Below, piece by piece: positions 38,286 to 52,600 of a stretch of 64,000 nt of DNA; the first letter of the stretch is position 1, and the number at the start of each line of letters is the position of its first letter. Under the pieces are notes generated by a model. The model saw only the letters and a list, made by a program, of their open reading frames with translations, made no database searches and was not told the origin of the DNA. The stretch is from Hofstenia miamia (lineage: Eukaryota > Xenacoelomorpha > Acoela > Hofsteniidae): NCBI GenBank assembly GCA_900660155.1, contig CABFPE010000499.1, positions 153,897 to 217,896 on the forward strand, given 5' to 3'. Both the position numbers and the translations under genes were made by a program.

Positions 38286-40167
38286 TCATTTTAACCAAAT
38301 TAAAACAAACTTATCCAAGCTCAACCGAATCTAACCGTTTATAATCCGGGATGTTTGCAACTATGTTGCGTACTCTCCGCATATACAGCAGAATACATTG
38401 GGGTCCTTTTTGCAAGTTCTTCTGGACTTCAGCGTGTTATTAATGGCAAGCAAAAGATATTCATATTCTTTAGCACGTTATGATCCTGTTATGAAAATGG
38501 ACTGAGTACCTAAAGAAATGCAAACACATTCTGTGTTATTACTGATGGTTAAAAAATAATTCAAACAAATTGTGACGTCATAATATAAAATGAAATGAAA
38601 TACAGAACTTGTAGATCTGTGCAACCATGCATAAGTGTAAAAGAAACTTTTGCCGATATTTCAAAATATTAACCTGATTAAGCAAAACTTATGTGATATT
38701 TGTATTCAGCACACCGAAATTATCTTAAGTCCGTAAGAAAATATTAGATAATAAATTTGATATTTCCCAATGTTAGCAGATGCAGATTTATGTGAGAGTA
38801 CCTACTGGCTGCACTATTCTCACTCCATCTAATACATAGATAAATAAGCCCTTGAATTCAAATAGAATTTTAGTATAGATGCAAAAATTTTATAGTGATA
38901 AAAATCGATATATTTAGAAAAAGCTATAATTACATAAAATTAAGTGTTTCCGCCACAAAACACATCCTCTACCGGTTCATTGTTTCTTAAGTCAACATTA
39001 ATTAACGTTTGCAGTTACATTGGAGAAGTGGGACTCAGAGGTTGCAGCACATCGGTGAGGTTTTGAAATTTGCGAAGCTTTATCAAATTAAATAACAATA
39101 ATTAAAAATAAACGGCTTAAATAAGTTTAGACTGAATTGCACCATTGCTTTGTATAATGCACCATTGTAGGCAGTAAGATAGGAACCACATAGTGTAAAG
39201 GTGCAACCTTTTGCAGGTTATTGTTTTGCACTATTCTTTATGATCATTGCCAGAGAAAACAATGAGTACTAGTAAATGTATACAGCATTTAATACAGAAA
39301 CTAAATATATCGGTAAGTATCCAAAGTTATTTTGTCTAGAGACTAATCTCAGTAATTTTTTATTGAAAGTGTCCCTGACTTTTATTCTGGCATAGTGAAT
39401 TAATAGGGTTGCTAGTTGTCTACATGCCAGAGCATAAGCAAAAATCTATCAAATTTACTCAAATCTTCCATCTAAATTGTAATTGCAATTGTTTTTTGAT
39501 GTCATACTAAATCAAGCTATCCTAGCGCCTCCATAACCTATGATTTTGTTCAATGAGGGTTGGGGGGGATTTGTCAACATAAAAATAAATAGTTTAGGTT
39601 AGTTGTTGGTCCCATGCAATTTAGACTGTCTCATATATGAACTATAGTTATGGGGAAAATTTAAAAGCTTTTAATTATGTGTTGTGTACCTGACAACACA
39701 ACGCAAAACACGACAGCATGATGTGTTCTGATGTGTAGGAATTTTAACTTTGTTGTGCACACAATACAAAATGCAACATTATATTGAAATAGGGACGAAG
39801 ATAACTGCTTGGCCACTAATTTTCAATCCTGATCACGTAATGGTCCCGTACAACAGTCAATCTTTCAGTTTAGGTTTCGGACCAAGTATTTTGAGATTTG
39901 CTCCCATTAAATGGGCTAAAAGTCATCATGTATTAAACAAATTGAATACAGAACTGAGATATTAAAGACATATTTTACCTTAACAAGTATATTGAAATTG
40001 CAAATATAATACAAAATAAAAGTAAATATTCTATATTCTTCGCGAGTGAAGTTGAAACATTGATCCTGGTCTCGTCCCTTGTTTTGCTTTTTGGTCCCTT
40101 TCTCACAGGACTCGAATTGAACGACTATATTTTATGTTATTTAAAAATATTTGGTGTAAGAAACATT
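38286..40167. other. Intergenic sequence; possible orphan first exon
   Basis: At 39262-39312 an ATG frame of 17 codons (MSTSKCIQHLIQKLNIS) ends in a consensus GTAAGT donor. No partner exon was found, so I do not call a gene. Confidence 0.3.
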
Positions 40168-40178
40168 ACAAACCAATT

Positions 40179-40824
40179 GGGAACCCAAGGGCTACGCCCG
40201 AATCGTCCTGGAGAGTAACCTCCATGTGGTGGTTCCTGGGTAGGTGGAGACGCTGAGCCAATACTCGATGGGCGCGTCTCTTCGCGGAGTCCCGAACCAG
40301 GAGCGGACGTTAAACAATAGGGTAAAAGAAGGTGCTGCCATGTGTGCGGGAGCACATATGGGGGCGGTGACGGTGATGTGAGACTGTCTGTTCTGAGGAG
40401 CAGACGGCGACGTCTATGCCCAGAGCCGTAGAGTGCGTCTACGAGGGCAGTTATACAGAGGATTTTCCTCTGTCTCTGGCCTCTAGATAGGCCCAGGCCA
40501 GCATTTGCTGAGCCTTACCTATGAGGGAGCTTTGCTTCGTCATGGGTTCCATAACAGGCAGACGCAAGTGCTCACGAGTTACCTCAGTTAGTAGCCTTGG
40601 TTGGTGAAAGCTGTAGAGAGGCGCAACCCTCTCATGAAGCTCGGCCTTCGGCTTCACTCCTGCTGATCAGACTCAACACAGATCAGCACTCTGCGTGCCA
40701 GGGGTCGCCAGAGGTCAAGCATGATACAAGATCCGGCCTTAGCGGGTACACTTCCAGGGGAAGAGTCATGGACTTGATCTGTTGACACGGACTCTTCAGT
40801 CTGTTGACTGGTAGAGTAACCCCG
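40179..40824. mobile_element. GC-rich 646-bp insertion flanked by an 11-bp target duplication
   Basis: ACAAACCAATT occurs at 40168-40178 and again at 40825-40835. The 646 bp between is strikingly GC-rich for this genome. It has no poly-A tail and no clear terminal inverted repeats. The longest frame is 68 residues on the minus strand (40657-40451, with LIGKAQQMLAWAYLEARD), of no family I recognise. The duplication length fits target-primed or retro-type insertion. The element class is unknown. Confidence 0.75.
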
Positions 40825-40835
40825 ACAAACCAATT

Positions 40836-41132
40836 AGAATTCTTGGTCACATTTTTAATGGATATCTTATCAATACCTTAGGACTGTTGTATTGTGTTTG
40901 TGTCTATTGTATGATACAACAGTGTCTTGCTTTTGTGTTGTTTTGGCTGTTGTGTGAAAACCCGATAATTTGTAAACATTTTCACCAATTGGTGTATCAA
41001 TATCGTAAGACCTCAAATATTCTTAAAAGAATTGAAGCAGTTTCCATACATAGTGGATGTATACAGGAAAAGTTATAGTTCTTCTTAAATATAGTTTACG
41101 TCTAAAATTGCGTTTCAATATACTAAACCTAA
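40836..41132. other. Spacer, nothing recognised
   Basis: This AT-rich sequence lies between two insertions and holds no supported feature. Confidence 0.5.
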
Positions 41133-41140
41133 TCACTGAT

Positions 41141-41357
41141 CAGGGGCGTACGCAGGATTTTTTGACTGGGGGATATCATTCCACGAAAATTTTTGAAATC
41201 ATTGAGAAAATAGACCCTAAAAATGCATTTCACGATCCTAGATTTTAAATTTTTCAATTTTTTACGAAAAACTTTTGATTTATCCAGTCAAAATCAAATT
41301 TGTAAGCCTGACGGGGGTGGGGGACATTTCACCATGTCCCCCCTGCGTACGCCACTG
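41141..41357. mobile_element. hAT-type MITE, 217 bp, with perfect 8-bp target duplication
   Basis: TCACTGAT lies at 41133-41140 and 41358-41365. The termini CAGGGGCGTACGCAGG and the inverted CAGTGGCGTACGCAGG form hAT-like inverted repeats. The interior is non-coding. The perfect duplication suggests a fairly recent insertion. Confidence 0.93.
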
Positions 41358-41365
41358 TCACTGAT

Positions 41366-43829
41366 TACTATTAAATTCCAATTTTAACTGATTGAAGGAA
41401 TTTCAAATTATTATTATGCATTTCTCTGGGAAGAATTTATTAGATAAATATTTACTGTATTACCTGAGGATTTTAAAACTTGTTGTAATGCATTCGTAGT
41501 GACACGATTCTAATTTAATATTAAATACTTAAAAATACATGGTAGAAATCAAAAAAAGTTTTGTTTGACAAAAAATATTTAAAATCTATTGTTCACCTTA
41601 ACTACTCTCTCCTAAAATAAATTGTCAGTAATGAACACACCCCCTGATCGCGAAACTCTTTCTTAAAGAGAACAGTTGCTTACACAAAATGGAAAAATAT
41701 TTGAAGAAACGGTTGTAGAAAATATAAAAGACGATATTTCAAATATGAATGTTTAAGTTCAACAGATTACTATCAACAACAAGAAATACTTCCTTAAACG
41801 AGTTTTCAGGAAGGAGTGGTTTTTGAAAGTAAACAGTGATTGCTATCAACTATACTGTACCTATTCAAATTGTTTCTAAAGAACCTCATTGCTCAAAACC
41901 TGATTCAAGAGATTCAGTTAAATTCTTATTAATTTTGTCTGATATTTTTAAAATGGGTAATTAAGAAACTAACTGGCGATTAAAATATTACTGAAAAGAG
42001 TAAAGTTATAAGTTTTTTAAACTTTAAACATAACTCAACGAAATTAGCAACCTTTGCTAAATCCTTTGAACATTAAAAATAACAAATTAATGAGTTTCAA
42101 ATACAAAATACCAAATTTTTTGATAAATTTTATTTATATAATTACCAGTAGAGTAGTAAAAGATAGACTAAGACAAAAACAAAAAAAGCAGTTTATAATA
42201 ACTTAATTTTAAAATTCTATATTAGTTAATTAGGTGTTCTTACAATGCATCGTGGTTTAAAAAATCGAAAACTTCAATACATTTTTGGATTTTCGAAGCT
42301 TAATATTGTAAATCCTAGCAAGTTCATCAAAATTTGAAATAAATATTTTCTTGAAACTGTCACCACAGGGCCTAGACGCAAATATTTGTCAACTTGGATA
42401 AATATGTGTTTTTAATTTTGTTTATAACTAGATGTTGAATAAACTTTCGAAAATATCAATCCATCATTTGATATGTTTTTTTATTCTGACTCCAGTCTGT
42501 AAAATTAGCAAATTTTTTTTCCAATGCAATACTTTGAAGAGTCCTTTTTCTTTCGTTTCAATTTGCCGATGTATTTGACACTCTGACAACGACATTGAAA
42601 TGATCAAATCAAGCAAATCTTATCTATGCCATTAAAATTCCTGACATAAAATTTCTGGCCATTGCTTAACTATATTCCATACTTTCTGAACTCCTACAAA
42701 TTCAGCTGTAAATCTTGTAATTATACTGCCAATGAAGCAGAATTCGCATGATTTGTGAATCAAAATTCATAGATTAAAGAAATTGCCTCATTTTCACTCT
42801 TGCAAGATGCCCCTAGACTTCAATTGTTTCTCTTCAATGAGCTATATTCCATCCACAATTCTTTCCATGTCTTATTTTTTATTTCATCAACATAAATATG
42901 TGCAACGACGTGGGAAATACTGCATGGTTCTTTATTCATTGGACTGCTGTTAAAAGTTTGTAACAAACTTTATTTAGCAAAAAATCATAAATTGGCATCT
43001 TGTTCAAGGATCAATGAATGATGACCCCAGTACTCTTCGATAAGGTTTCGATTTTATCGCATAAATTTCTGTTTTTGTCAATTTGTATTTTTATGCCGCA
43101 GCCTAGATTGCACAGCGTCAAATATATGTAAAGTGAAATTGCGAGTAAACTAAATTTGGTAAACATTGTTAATATACGGACAGAAAAAATTCTTAGTAGA
43201 ATCTTAGAACAAAATATTATCATATTGTGTCCCATTTTACAACTTCATTGTGTCAAGTGTGCAATCTTAAAGATGACCATTTTTTCGAAATCACTTATAG
43301 AGTAAATTGCAAGTTTTCATGTCTTTTGATTACTATTCAAACATTATTGAAAGAACAATATTTTGTAATTTGACTGATATTGAAAAATGCAGATATCATT
43401 AACAATAATCATTAACAATAAGAGTACAAAGCTAAGATAAACATAGATTCCTCTATCAGATAGTTATTTCTGATGGGAAACATTGATGGCAGATTTATTC
43501 TACGTGAGTTTGCTTACATTCGAATTTCCAAAATATCAGAGGCTCGGTTTGGGGAAGTCTGCAAATTCCTTCGTACCCAGTTATGACCCGGTCTCCCCTA
43601 CCTCTTTGTTTTCACATTAATTAATTTGAAGACATCCTGAATCCAACTATAATTACTAATTAAATGTGTCTTTACCATGAAGTTCTCACGTTATCAAAGT
43701 TAAAATTCTTGAAAATTCTTCAAGATTTCTGCAGTTAAAAGCCATTTCTACTAGTTTTTTCTTGCAAGCAAGCTCCTTCTCAGCTTCAACTTTAATAACT
43801 GAAATTTTAAAATAGGTTATTATTTATAT
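41366..43829. other. AT-rich intergenic sequence
   Basis: No gene, RNA or defined repeat is supported over these 2.5 kb. Confidence 0.45.
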
Positions 43830-43981
43830 CGGAGCTGGACATGGGTTTTAATGAACACACATACAAATCAATATCGTAATATTAGAAATGATAAACATGG
43901 GTCAGGACCCATGTGATCGTGACCCACGACCCATATAACACATCCCAAAATTGTGACCCATCTGACTCATGTCCAGCTCTG
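43830..43981. mobile_element. hAT-type MITE, 152 bp, with perfect 8-bp target duplication
   Basis: ATTTATAT lies at 43822-43829 and 43982-43989. The termini CGGAGCTGGACATGGG and the inverted CAGAGCTGGACATGAG match. The interior repeats GACCCA-type words and is non-coding. Confidence 0.93.
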
Positions 43982-43989
43982 ATTTATAT

Positions 43990-46073
43990 TACAAATATAT
44001 ATTTCAATATCTTATCCAAATTTTATATGATATTTCTAGTAATAAACAAAAACATATTAGATGTAAATCAACTTTAACTTCTATTTTTATTCCAAGAAGT
44101 CATTTTGTAGTCTTAGTGTATCTGGTGTTACTCAAGCTCCTATACTTCTTGTTCGGAAATTACATAACACAATCTATGAACAAGGAATGTGCTCACTTAA
44201 CAAAGAATTGTACTTCTAAACTCTTTCGTAGATCAAGGTACTTTATTAAGGATGTATGAAACAGAAACGACATCAAAGCATCAACAGAAGGAAGTTATAC
44301 GTAATGACATATATTTGATTTGATGTTGCAAACAAACAGTTTGTTTAAACTGTAGAAGTATACTCACAAAAACTCTGTAGTTTTAAGATGTAAATAATTA
44401 ACAGTTGGGTGTATGTTTATTTTAGAATTCAGACTGTTTTTTCCGTATAAATTTATAAGGTAAACATTTCATTTCCTAGAGTTCAAAATACGAAACAAAT
44501 CAGCTGTGAAATTAGTGCTCAGGTTAAGCTACTGTTGGATTGTTTGTTTGCTATTAAAATCTGTATATAGATCCTCAAGGTATTCTTTAGAGGGAGGGGA
44601 ACACAGTTAGTTGTTTTGGAAAAATATGATTTATTGGTACTCTAAATCTTTAGTACATATAATATCTTTTATCACCCTTACGGTTATTGCCAGGTCAAAA
44701 TTTCTTTAATATTTGAAAAAAAATGTATTCAAATACATATTCAATGAAACAGCAGAGGTATATCTAAGCTTTTTATTTTGAATGTAGCGTGTCTCATAAT
44801 CGTAAAAGACTTTAATTGGTTTTGAGAGATATCGAAAATTATCATTTACTTCTGTTCCAGCAACAGAGGTGAACGAAATTTCATTAATGTCGAATACTTA
44901 GACAAAATTTTATAGTTATTCAGTAAGATCAAGCAACTTTGGTAGATATTAGACTATAAGAGAAAAATTGATTTGTTGCAAATCCTGATGCAACGCATGC
45001 ACCCTTACTAATTCAAGGATCTCAGATCAGCATAATAGCTTAACGAAGTCAACCCATTTAGAGTAAATATAATGGACCATTTTAGTGCAAATATAAGTCA
45101 GGGATATGTTTCTCCTATCTAAACCATGTTTGTGCAGACTCAGATTTACTCAGCGACAGTTGCACTAAGACTAGTTTTGTTGAAGAAATTTTCAGTATAC
45201 AACATTTTTCTAGATTTTTAATTAAGCTTTTTGTTGCAGCACAATGCACTAAATTTGATTTCTCTCCATTTTCAAATTTAGAGTCTTGTAGATTTTGTAA
45301 TAATTGATGCAATTCTCTAATCTAAGTTAATAACTTCTTATATTGAGAAATCTTGGAGAAGCAACTCTCCAAGTAACTTCTTAATAAAATTTTATAATTA
45401 TTCCAAAGTTTTAGCCCAAGTCTGTAATTTTGATCTAAAGTAGTTCATTCATCCATAAACAACAGATTTTCGTTGTATATCTACATTTTTTTTACTATGA
45501 AAAGCGAAATAAATATTTTAGAGTAAAATGCATGCGAATTTAAAAATTTTTTAAGATGGCCTGAAGTATTAGGTGATGAATGATACATGTATCCATGGCT
45601 TCAATTCTGCTCGTCAATTTACATTTTTATTCATTAATATGAGAGGAACAGAAGTAAATTTGACTGATCCAATTCTTTCAATTAATTTTGTGTCTCTTAT
45701 CATATTTAACAGTTTTACTTAATAAAACAATTAAAAAAATGAATATTCGGAACAATGAGATAGTGTGAATTTACCATTCTAGTAGTTTTTAATTTACTTT
45801 CACAAAATCTTTAACTGTAGTTGGTTGAAAGAACATTCGCAATTCGATTCTAAAACCAATATTGTACTCAATTCATAATACTGAATCGTTCAACATATGT
45901 GTTTTCGTAATATGCTGACCATTTTTTAAATATTTTTCTTTCCGTAATATAAATGAATTTTTAAAAAAAAATTATTAATGCCATTTTGTAAGAAATGCTT
46001 AAAATCATATTTCAATTAAAGTATTATTTTGGTTAACATTATAGTAAAGGTTTTTCATTTTAGATTCTTCCCA
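43990..46073. other. Region upstream of Piezo
   Basis: This is AT-rich and non-coding. It ends with CATTTTAG ten bases before the Piezo ATG, a plausible 3' splice acceptor. No TATA box or upstream exon can be chosen with confidence. Confidence 0.45.
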
Positions 46074-49000
46074 ATGTCTGCTCGATTCCTTTGTGTTCAG
46101 ACATTCTTTCGAGTGATTTTCCCTGTTCTTCTGCTCTTCCCAATAATCACTAGATTCAATGGGTTCAGTGGGTTGTATTTACTACTTCTTTTAATCCAAC
46201 CATTTATCCCTTCACCAGGGAATGCTCCCTCTTCACAACATCCAATAGCGAAATCAAGTAAAATGCTTTATTCTACAAAAATATATTTGACATTAACTTC
46301 ATTTCTATCATTATCAATTTTCCTCGCACAGCTATCAATGAACATCGCTACATTGACTAATGAGAAAGTTCATGATTTGTTTGAATGTGGAACTCTTGTT
46401 AGCGAATTGATTCAAGCTGTAGGTTTCAAGATCTTAGCTCATTCCACTTGGAAAGTGTGGGTTATGTTTCTACTTCCTGATTTTAACATATTCTTTGGGT
46501 CAATATTGGCTATTTTTTCACACTATATGGCATTTGATGTTAAAAGTTTTTCCTTGAATTTCTTAAACAGCCAAGAATTGGGTTATGTGCCAGACCCAAT
46601 AATCCTTCCGAAGCAGCCTGTGATAATTGGGAAAAAACCTTTTAAGTTGTTTTTAAATTTCCTAACTTTGTTAGCACTTCTTGGATCTGCTACGGTTGTC
46701 CCCTCTTGTACATCAATAATATACTTTCTTATTTTCATTATATCTGGAAGTTGTTGGGCGTGCAGATGCGACTTTTTTACATCCATGAAGTATTTTAATT
46801 TCCTTCTAATACCACTCAGCGGAGTAAGCGTTGCAATATTGTACCTTCGGCAGCTCGATTACCCTCAAACATACATTCAAGATTATGAGAACATATTATA
46901 CTATTGTGGTTTCAACCGAATGATCAATGACACGACCTGCCAAAACTCTGACCATGAGGTATTGTTTACTGTAAACGCAGACCTGAACATTGGTGATTAT
47001 GTCAATCCATTCATGTTGATGTCTTTGTACATCCTCAGCGTTTCATTTCCAAGTCAAGTGAACACAAGTCATGGTGCTCTTGGCAATAAATTTCGAAAAA
47101 TTTCTACAATGAAATTCGAAAGCACGGACATATCTATTCGCAACCCAGTCAATATACTGCTGTTCGTTTCGAAATATTTGTTTATATTCACAGAAATGCT
47201 CTTAGCATTTCTTCAGAAGCAGTCATATCTGCTCTCCGTGTGCGTCATCATTATCTGGAGTATTTTATGTCACGGTGTAATTGGGCTTTGTTTGTTGCTA
47301 GTTGCTCTTTACCTATGGGTACGCGACAACTCTCGAAAACGAACCTTACGTGCATCAGTTTTTCTTGTCGTCTTTTGTTCACTCTATCTTCTTTTGCAAT
47401 ATGTTGCGGAATTAGACATTACTTATTTTCATTTTATACCAGAATCATTCGACATTTATGTTCAAAATTACACGTTTACAGTGAATCTCTTTGACATAAG
47501 ACTTATACATCCAACATTAAACTTTGTCTTCTATATTGAAATACAATGCTTTCTGATGGTATTCCTTTGGCATCTAAGCAGGCAGAGAATTTATGAAAAG
47601 AAACGATTGGCCCTATTAGAACTTGCTTCAAGAATTTCAGATCATTCGAAGAAGAAACAAAAAGGTTGGGCGGGTGTTTTCACAGAACTGTGGTCTCAGA
47701 ATGAAAATTCATTTATTCAATTCTTTGCGGTAATTTGGATGATACTTTGTATGTTTATGATTCTTTTTGTTAGTCTTTATAGATATCCTACAATTGTGAA
47801 TCAAGTGTTTGTAGGTTTCTATCTTGTATTTCTTCTTTACACAGCTATAAAGATGTCCTTCACCAAGCAGATTCCCGACTTCAATCGTTTCCTCAAAATC
47901 ATTCTCGCATACACAATTGTACTTCTACTTTGCTTTTACCTCTATCAGTTCAGTTTCTTTTTTAATGAATTTCAGATCATACGAGATAATCATGAGTACA
48001 TAAAGAAATTCGGATTTTCAGATGAAGCTGTGAAGTCAAATTTCATTCCCATTTCTTTACTTTTAATTGTGCTTAAACTTCAATTTGATCTTCTCAGTGA
48101 TTACTTCACTGGATTTATTAAAGCCTTTCAAGGTTCAAATGAAGTCAAAGGTAAATGTTAATATAAACTATATAGTAGTAGTAAATTTATGTGTGTCTAT
48201 GTATGCTGTGAATGTTCACAAATAATAGTATATTAGCATGCTTTTGCTTTGATTGGTAAAAGGACATCTCTTAGTTTTAATAATAAATAATAATAATGTA
48301 TATGGCAGTGCAGGATTAGAGATAGATAATGAGAAAGTCACACACAACAACCGTGATTATAGATCATCAAAAAGCAATGAAGCCCCCGGTTCCCTGTAGA
48401 CCATGGACAACCCAGCAAAAGGGTAGCATATTGCAAAACAGCTAAAAAGGCTGCAGCTAAATGAAAGTTAAGAGAAAGAGAGAAAAACAACTGTTCACTA
48501 AGGAATCAGATCTATTGAGAGAAGAATTTTTCCTACATAAGAAGTCGAAAAGAGCATCTGTATGAGTTTTCTGATTTCAGTGCGAAATTTTCAAAGCATG
48601 CATATTTAAAGAAATTATTTACAAAAATAACTGATTTGAATGAATGGTGTATCCAAGTTCTTATATACGCTGCCTTTTCAAATGTATGTATGACTCATAT
48701 CTCTATTCTTAGAATACGTTGAACATGATTTTTGTATAAAATCACTTAACTTTTGCTCCCTACAAAGGAAAATAGAGTTAAAAAAATATATAATCATTAC
48801 CCCTAATTTTTCAATATCTGCGATGGGTTTCCCAAATTTAATTTAACGGTCAGAAGTCACGAACTACTGAAGATATTTAAAATCTGAAATCACCACAAGA
48901 TAGAGAACTGTTTCTTCTTTCTTTCTCAACTTGACCTCGTGAGCTAGCTTTGCCCAACCCCATGGATATGTCTTGCAAAAGGCTTCCAATATTTGTGAAT

Positions 49001-49616
49001 AGGCTTTTATGGGTTGCTCGAATGTGGAAAAATAATGTTGTTATTTAAAAGTAACACTAGTAGAAATAGGCTAATATTATATTGAGAATTAAATTTTGGG
49101 GAAAATAATATTAGAAATTTATATATTTTCATGGTTTACGGTCATTTAGTGACCATAGGCCAACATTCAACTCTACTCATATTGATTATTAGGCTTAAGC
49201 ATACAGAAAAATCTGTAATTTTAAAGTGATTAGGGGGTCTGAACCCACTGGGTTTCCCTTTGGTTTGAATGTCGTCTTGTACTGGCTTGTATGAAAATAT
49301 CATCAATATACAATTTGTATAGATTTAAGAGTTATTTACTAAAAGTGCAAATTTAAATATTTAGGAAAGATACGTTTAGTCGCTGACATTGAATTGTCTT
49401 CTCCTTGCAGTGATGAGGAAGAGGAGGGTGAAAATTATAAACTTGTTACAATTAGAAGACAGAAAATAGAACGTCTGTGGAACAGGGTCATTAGTGCTCT
49501 ATTGCTCTTAATAAGAATTCACATTGATAAAATCTTCTGCATCTTAATATTTGCTGTAAGTAAATGACTGTCGACAGGTTGATAATCATGCTTTTCGAAC
49601 CAAATGGCTTTTTCAC

Positions 49617-49661
<45 letters not shown>

Positions 49662-52600
49662 GATTTCAAAAAGTTCCTCAAAACTCTCTCTGCACACACA
49701 TACTTTTTTTATAGTAGCTATGTATAAAAGCTATTTTAACGTTAATATTGTAAATGTTGTTTAATCCAGATATTTCACTAGTTGGAAACCAGATACAGAA
49801 AACAGGAATCCAAAGGGGCACGAGCTGGCTAGTGTTGAAAGAATTTAGTTACTAGAAGTATTTAGTGTATTTTAAAATTTCGAGTAAGTGAAGGTGGGAT
49901 TTTAGGCAAAATACTCGTGTTCTCTCATGACATTAGTTAAGTCGCTAGCAAATATTAAGTTATGCCATAGTATTGAAAATTTTTTGCACATTAATGAGAC
50001 TTTGTATTCAAATAAGCGGAATTGATTATATTTACAAGCAATCTGTCTAATCCGGACTTCCGAAAATTTTATTAGACGTAGCAGCAATATTTTCTATTCT
50101 TTAATAACTTTCCATTTCATACTTAATACTACGAATAAAAATTGTTTTAAAACAATTACTTAGCTTCATGTAATTCGTTGTCTAATCCGTCATTATAGTA
50201 AATTTTTCTGTAGTCCGGATAAATATATATATGAGTTTAAGTTCAGGAAGACATAAAAATATATTTAAAACATGCAAAATACGTTCGGCTGAACTGTTTT
50301 CAAAATATAGAGATAGGAATTAATCATTATTTAAGTCGCTCTTTGATCCTCTGTATATTATGTGTGCAGACTAGGTTTTTTATTCATTTACGTCATGCAG
50401 CAATTTCACTCGCAGAGTTTCTAATAATTTATGAAGCTGGTTATATCCACATCAATTTCATTAAACTCTCTAAATTTAGACACAGATTCTTCCTCTATTG
50501 AGACAAGCAATTTTTGAAACGAAAAAGATTATGCGAAATAATATTCACCATTTCCAACCATCAATCTTTTCAGACGAACATGCAGGAATGACATGCAATG
50601 AATATGCATGATACTGACGAACCTATTGAAGATACTTGTTTATGTTCCTTGTATCGTGTTTCTTTGCTTGGTGTCTGGTATTTTAGATTTATGCAATTTG
50701 GCTGAATTTTCAAATCGAGTTTTTTAGGAAAAAATTCTGAGGTCGATCGAGTGTTTTCAAACTTTGGGGTTTTAAACTAAAAATTTCTGCTAACGCAATG
50801 CTACAATGGTAACTGATTTGAGACTGCTCTAACAAATGTACAATGTCATTGGTTTGGCAAGCGACATCCAGTAGACTGAGCGTGGGAGCGTAAATTATAT
50901 TTACAAGATTAAATGTTGTTATTTTGACAGGTTGGGGCTCCAAAAGGCTCGAAATATAAACTTGGGGCCCCAAATTTGTTTAAAATTGCTTAAAGTAAGC
51001 TTTATTTCTACTTTTCAGAATAAACATTTTTATTGCCATTTGGGGTCGCGTTAAGCTATTTTTTAAGATCTCAAAATTGAACAAAGATCAATTAGTTTCA
51101 ATAGTTCATTCAAACCGCAATTTGAAAAAAACTTTAAAAATGATAATTGAAGATCATAGTACTCTTTTGAATAAAAATTTTCCGAATAGTATGATGGGAA
51201 AGATTAAAACGTTTCTAAGATAAACATTACCGCATAAAGCGTTATATAGTTAAGACATTCATTCCAGTAGCTATTCGATCTATCAGTAATAAACAATGTC
51301 CCCTAGATTTAAAATAATTACAGTGTGACAAAATATTTTTTCAGTGTTTCTGGTCAATTTGATATTGTTAAAAACGAATTTGATGTCATTTTCACAGTAG
51401 AAACAATGCTTTAGAAAATATTAAATTAATAAATTAAATTTATGGACTAAATAGATGATTGAACATACAAATCGGAAATTGTATTATAATTCCAAAAATC
51501 CTCAAATGAATTTTATAATTGCGTATGAACATCTAATTTTATTTTGATTTTGATTTCAGCAGATGTTTTTTGTTCATCCAAAGCCCATGAGGCTAAAATA
51601 TAGTCTAAATTGAATCATTTTCTAATTGCTGTAATTGAGATATTATCAAGATTCTTAGATTTCAGAAAACATTTCTTTAGTGATCAAATAAATAGATTGC
51701 TGTATGCGGGCAAATTATGCTCCCAAACCTGCAGATTTCAAATATGTTCTACATAAAACCATTCATGTAGAAAGTCTCTGAGTAGTAAGTTTAATTTTGC
51801 ATTTTTTATCACTAAAAAACCAAATTTTTCCAGAGAAAAACATTCAATTGACATTTCAGAGAATGAGGTTTAGTATTATCATCACTAACAATATATCATT
51901 TCCTCAATTTAGCAAAGAAAATTCCAATTTATCTCATGCTAAGATTGAACCTTCTAACTAATGAATTCAAATCCTTTTGAGAAGAATAATGAAGATCTTG
52001 AGAATTTCTGTTAGAAAATCCACTATCAGATTGGCTCACTTGATCCTTGAAAATTTTTTTGAAGGTTAGGCATGCGTACTTTAATATCAGGACATTTAAG
52101 TATTGAAGATAAATGCTGTAAGGCACAGGTTCACAAGATGAGTTGATAGTAGGATATACAAGAAAAGCCCTTTTTCAAAGATAAAAAAATATCAGTAGCT
52201 ATTGTGGTTTCTTAATTCATTCTAAACATGAAGAATAGAAAATGACAAAGGTTTGTGATCTTCAACTAGCCAGGACTCTTACATAGTATGGCAGCTAGAA
52301 TATATTACTTGGGTGTCAAGTTTAAATACACAAAAATATTTAATATGTTTCAGAATATTTCGTTTGCTTCAACTCTATATTTGTAATAGGTTGATTTTCA
52401 GAATATAATATCACCCAATGTAACAGAATGAATTGACACAAGTCTTGCATTTATAAGCAGCTGTTACTTCCAGAGAAGACATGATTAATGTTGTCATATG
52501 CACAGGGTAGGGTCGTTATGTAATATACAAGGTGCATGTCAATAAAAATGTTTCCCATCCTGATGCCCAATGGTACTCGTCGCGACAATCAAACTGAGCT

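Noticed and set aside
40770-40824. Hammerhead core in the GC-rich insertion (CTGAAGAGTCCGTG on the minus strand)
   Set aside because: It starts like a hammerhead, but no GAAA follows a stem II, so the core is not formed.
49410-49415. CTTGCAG as the acceptor of Piezo exon 2
   Set aside because: It is the strongest-looking acceptor, but it leaves the wrong phase after exon 1. The upstream ATATTTAG at 49364 keeps the frame and adds sensible residues.
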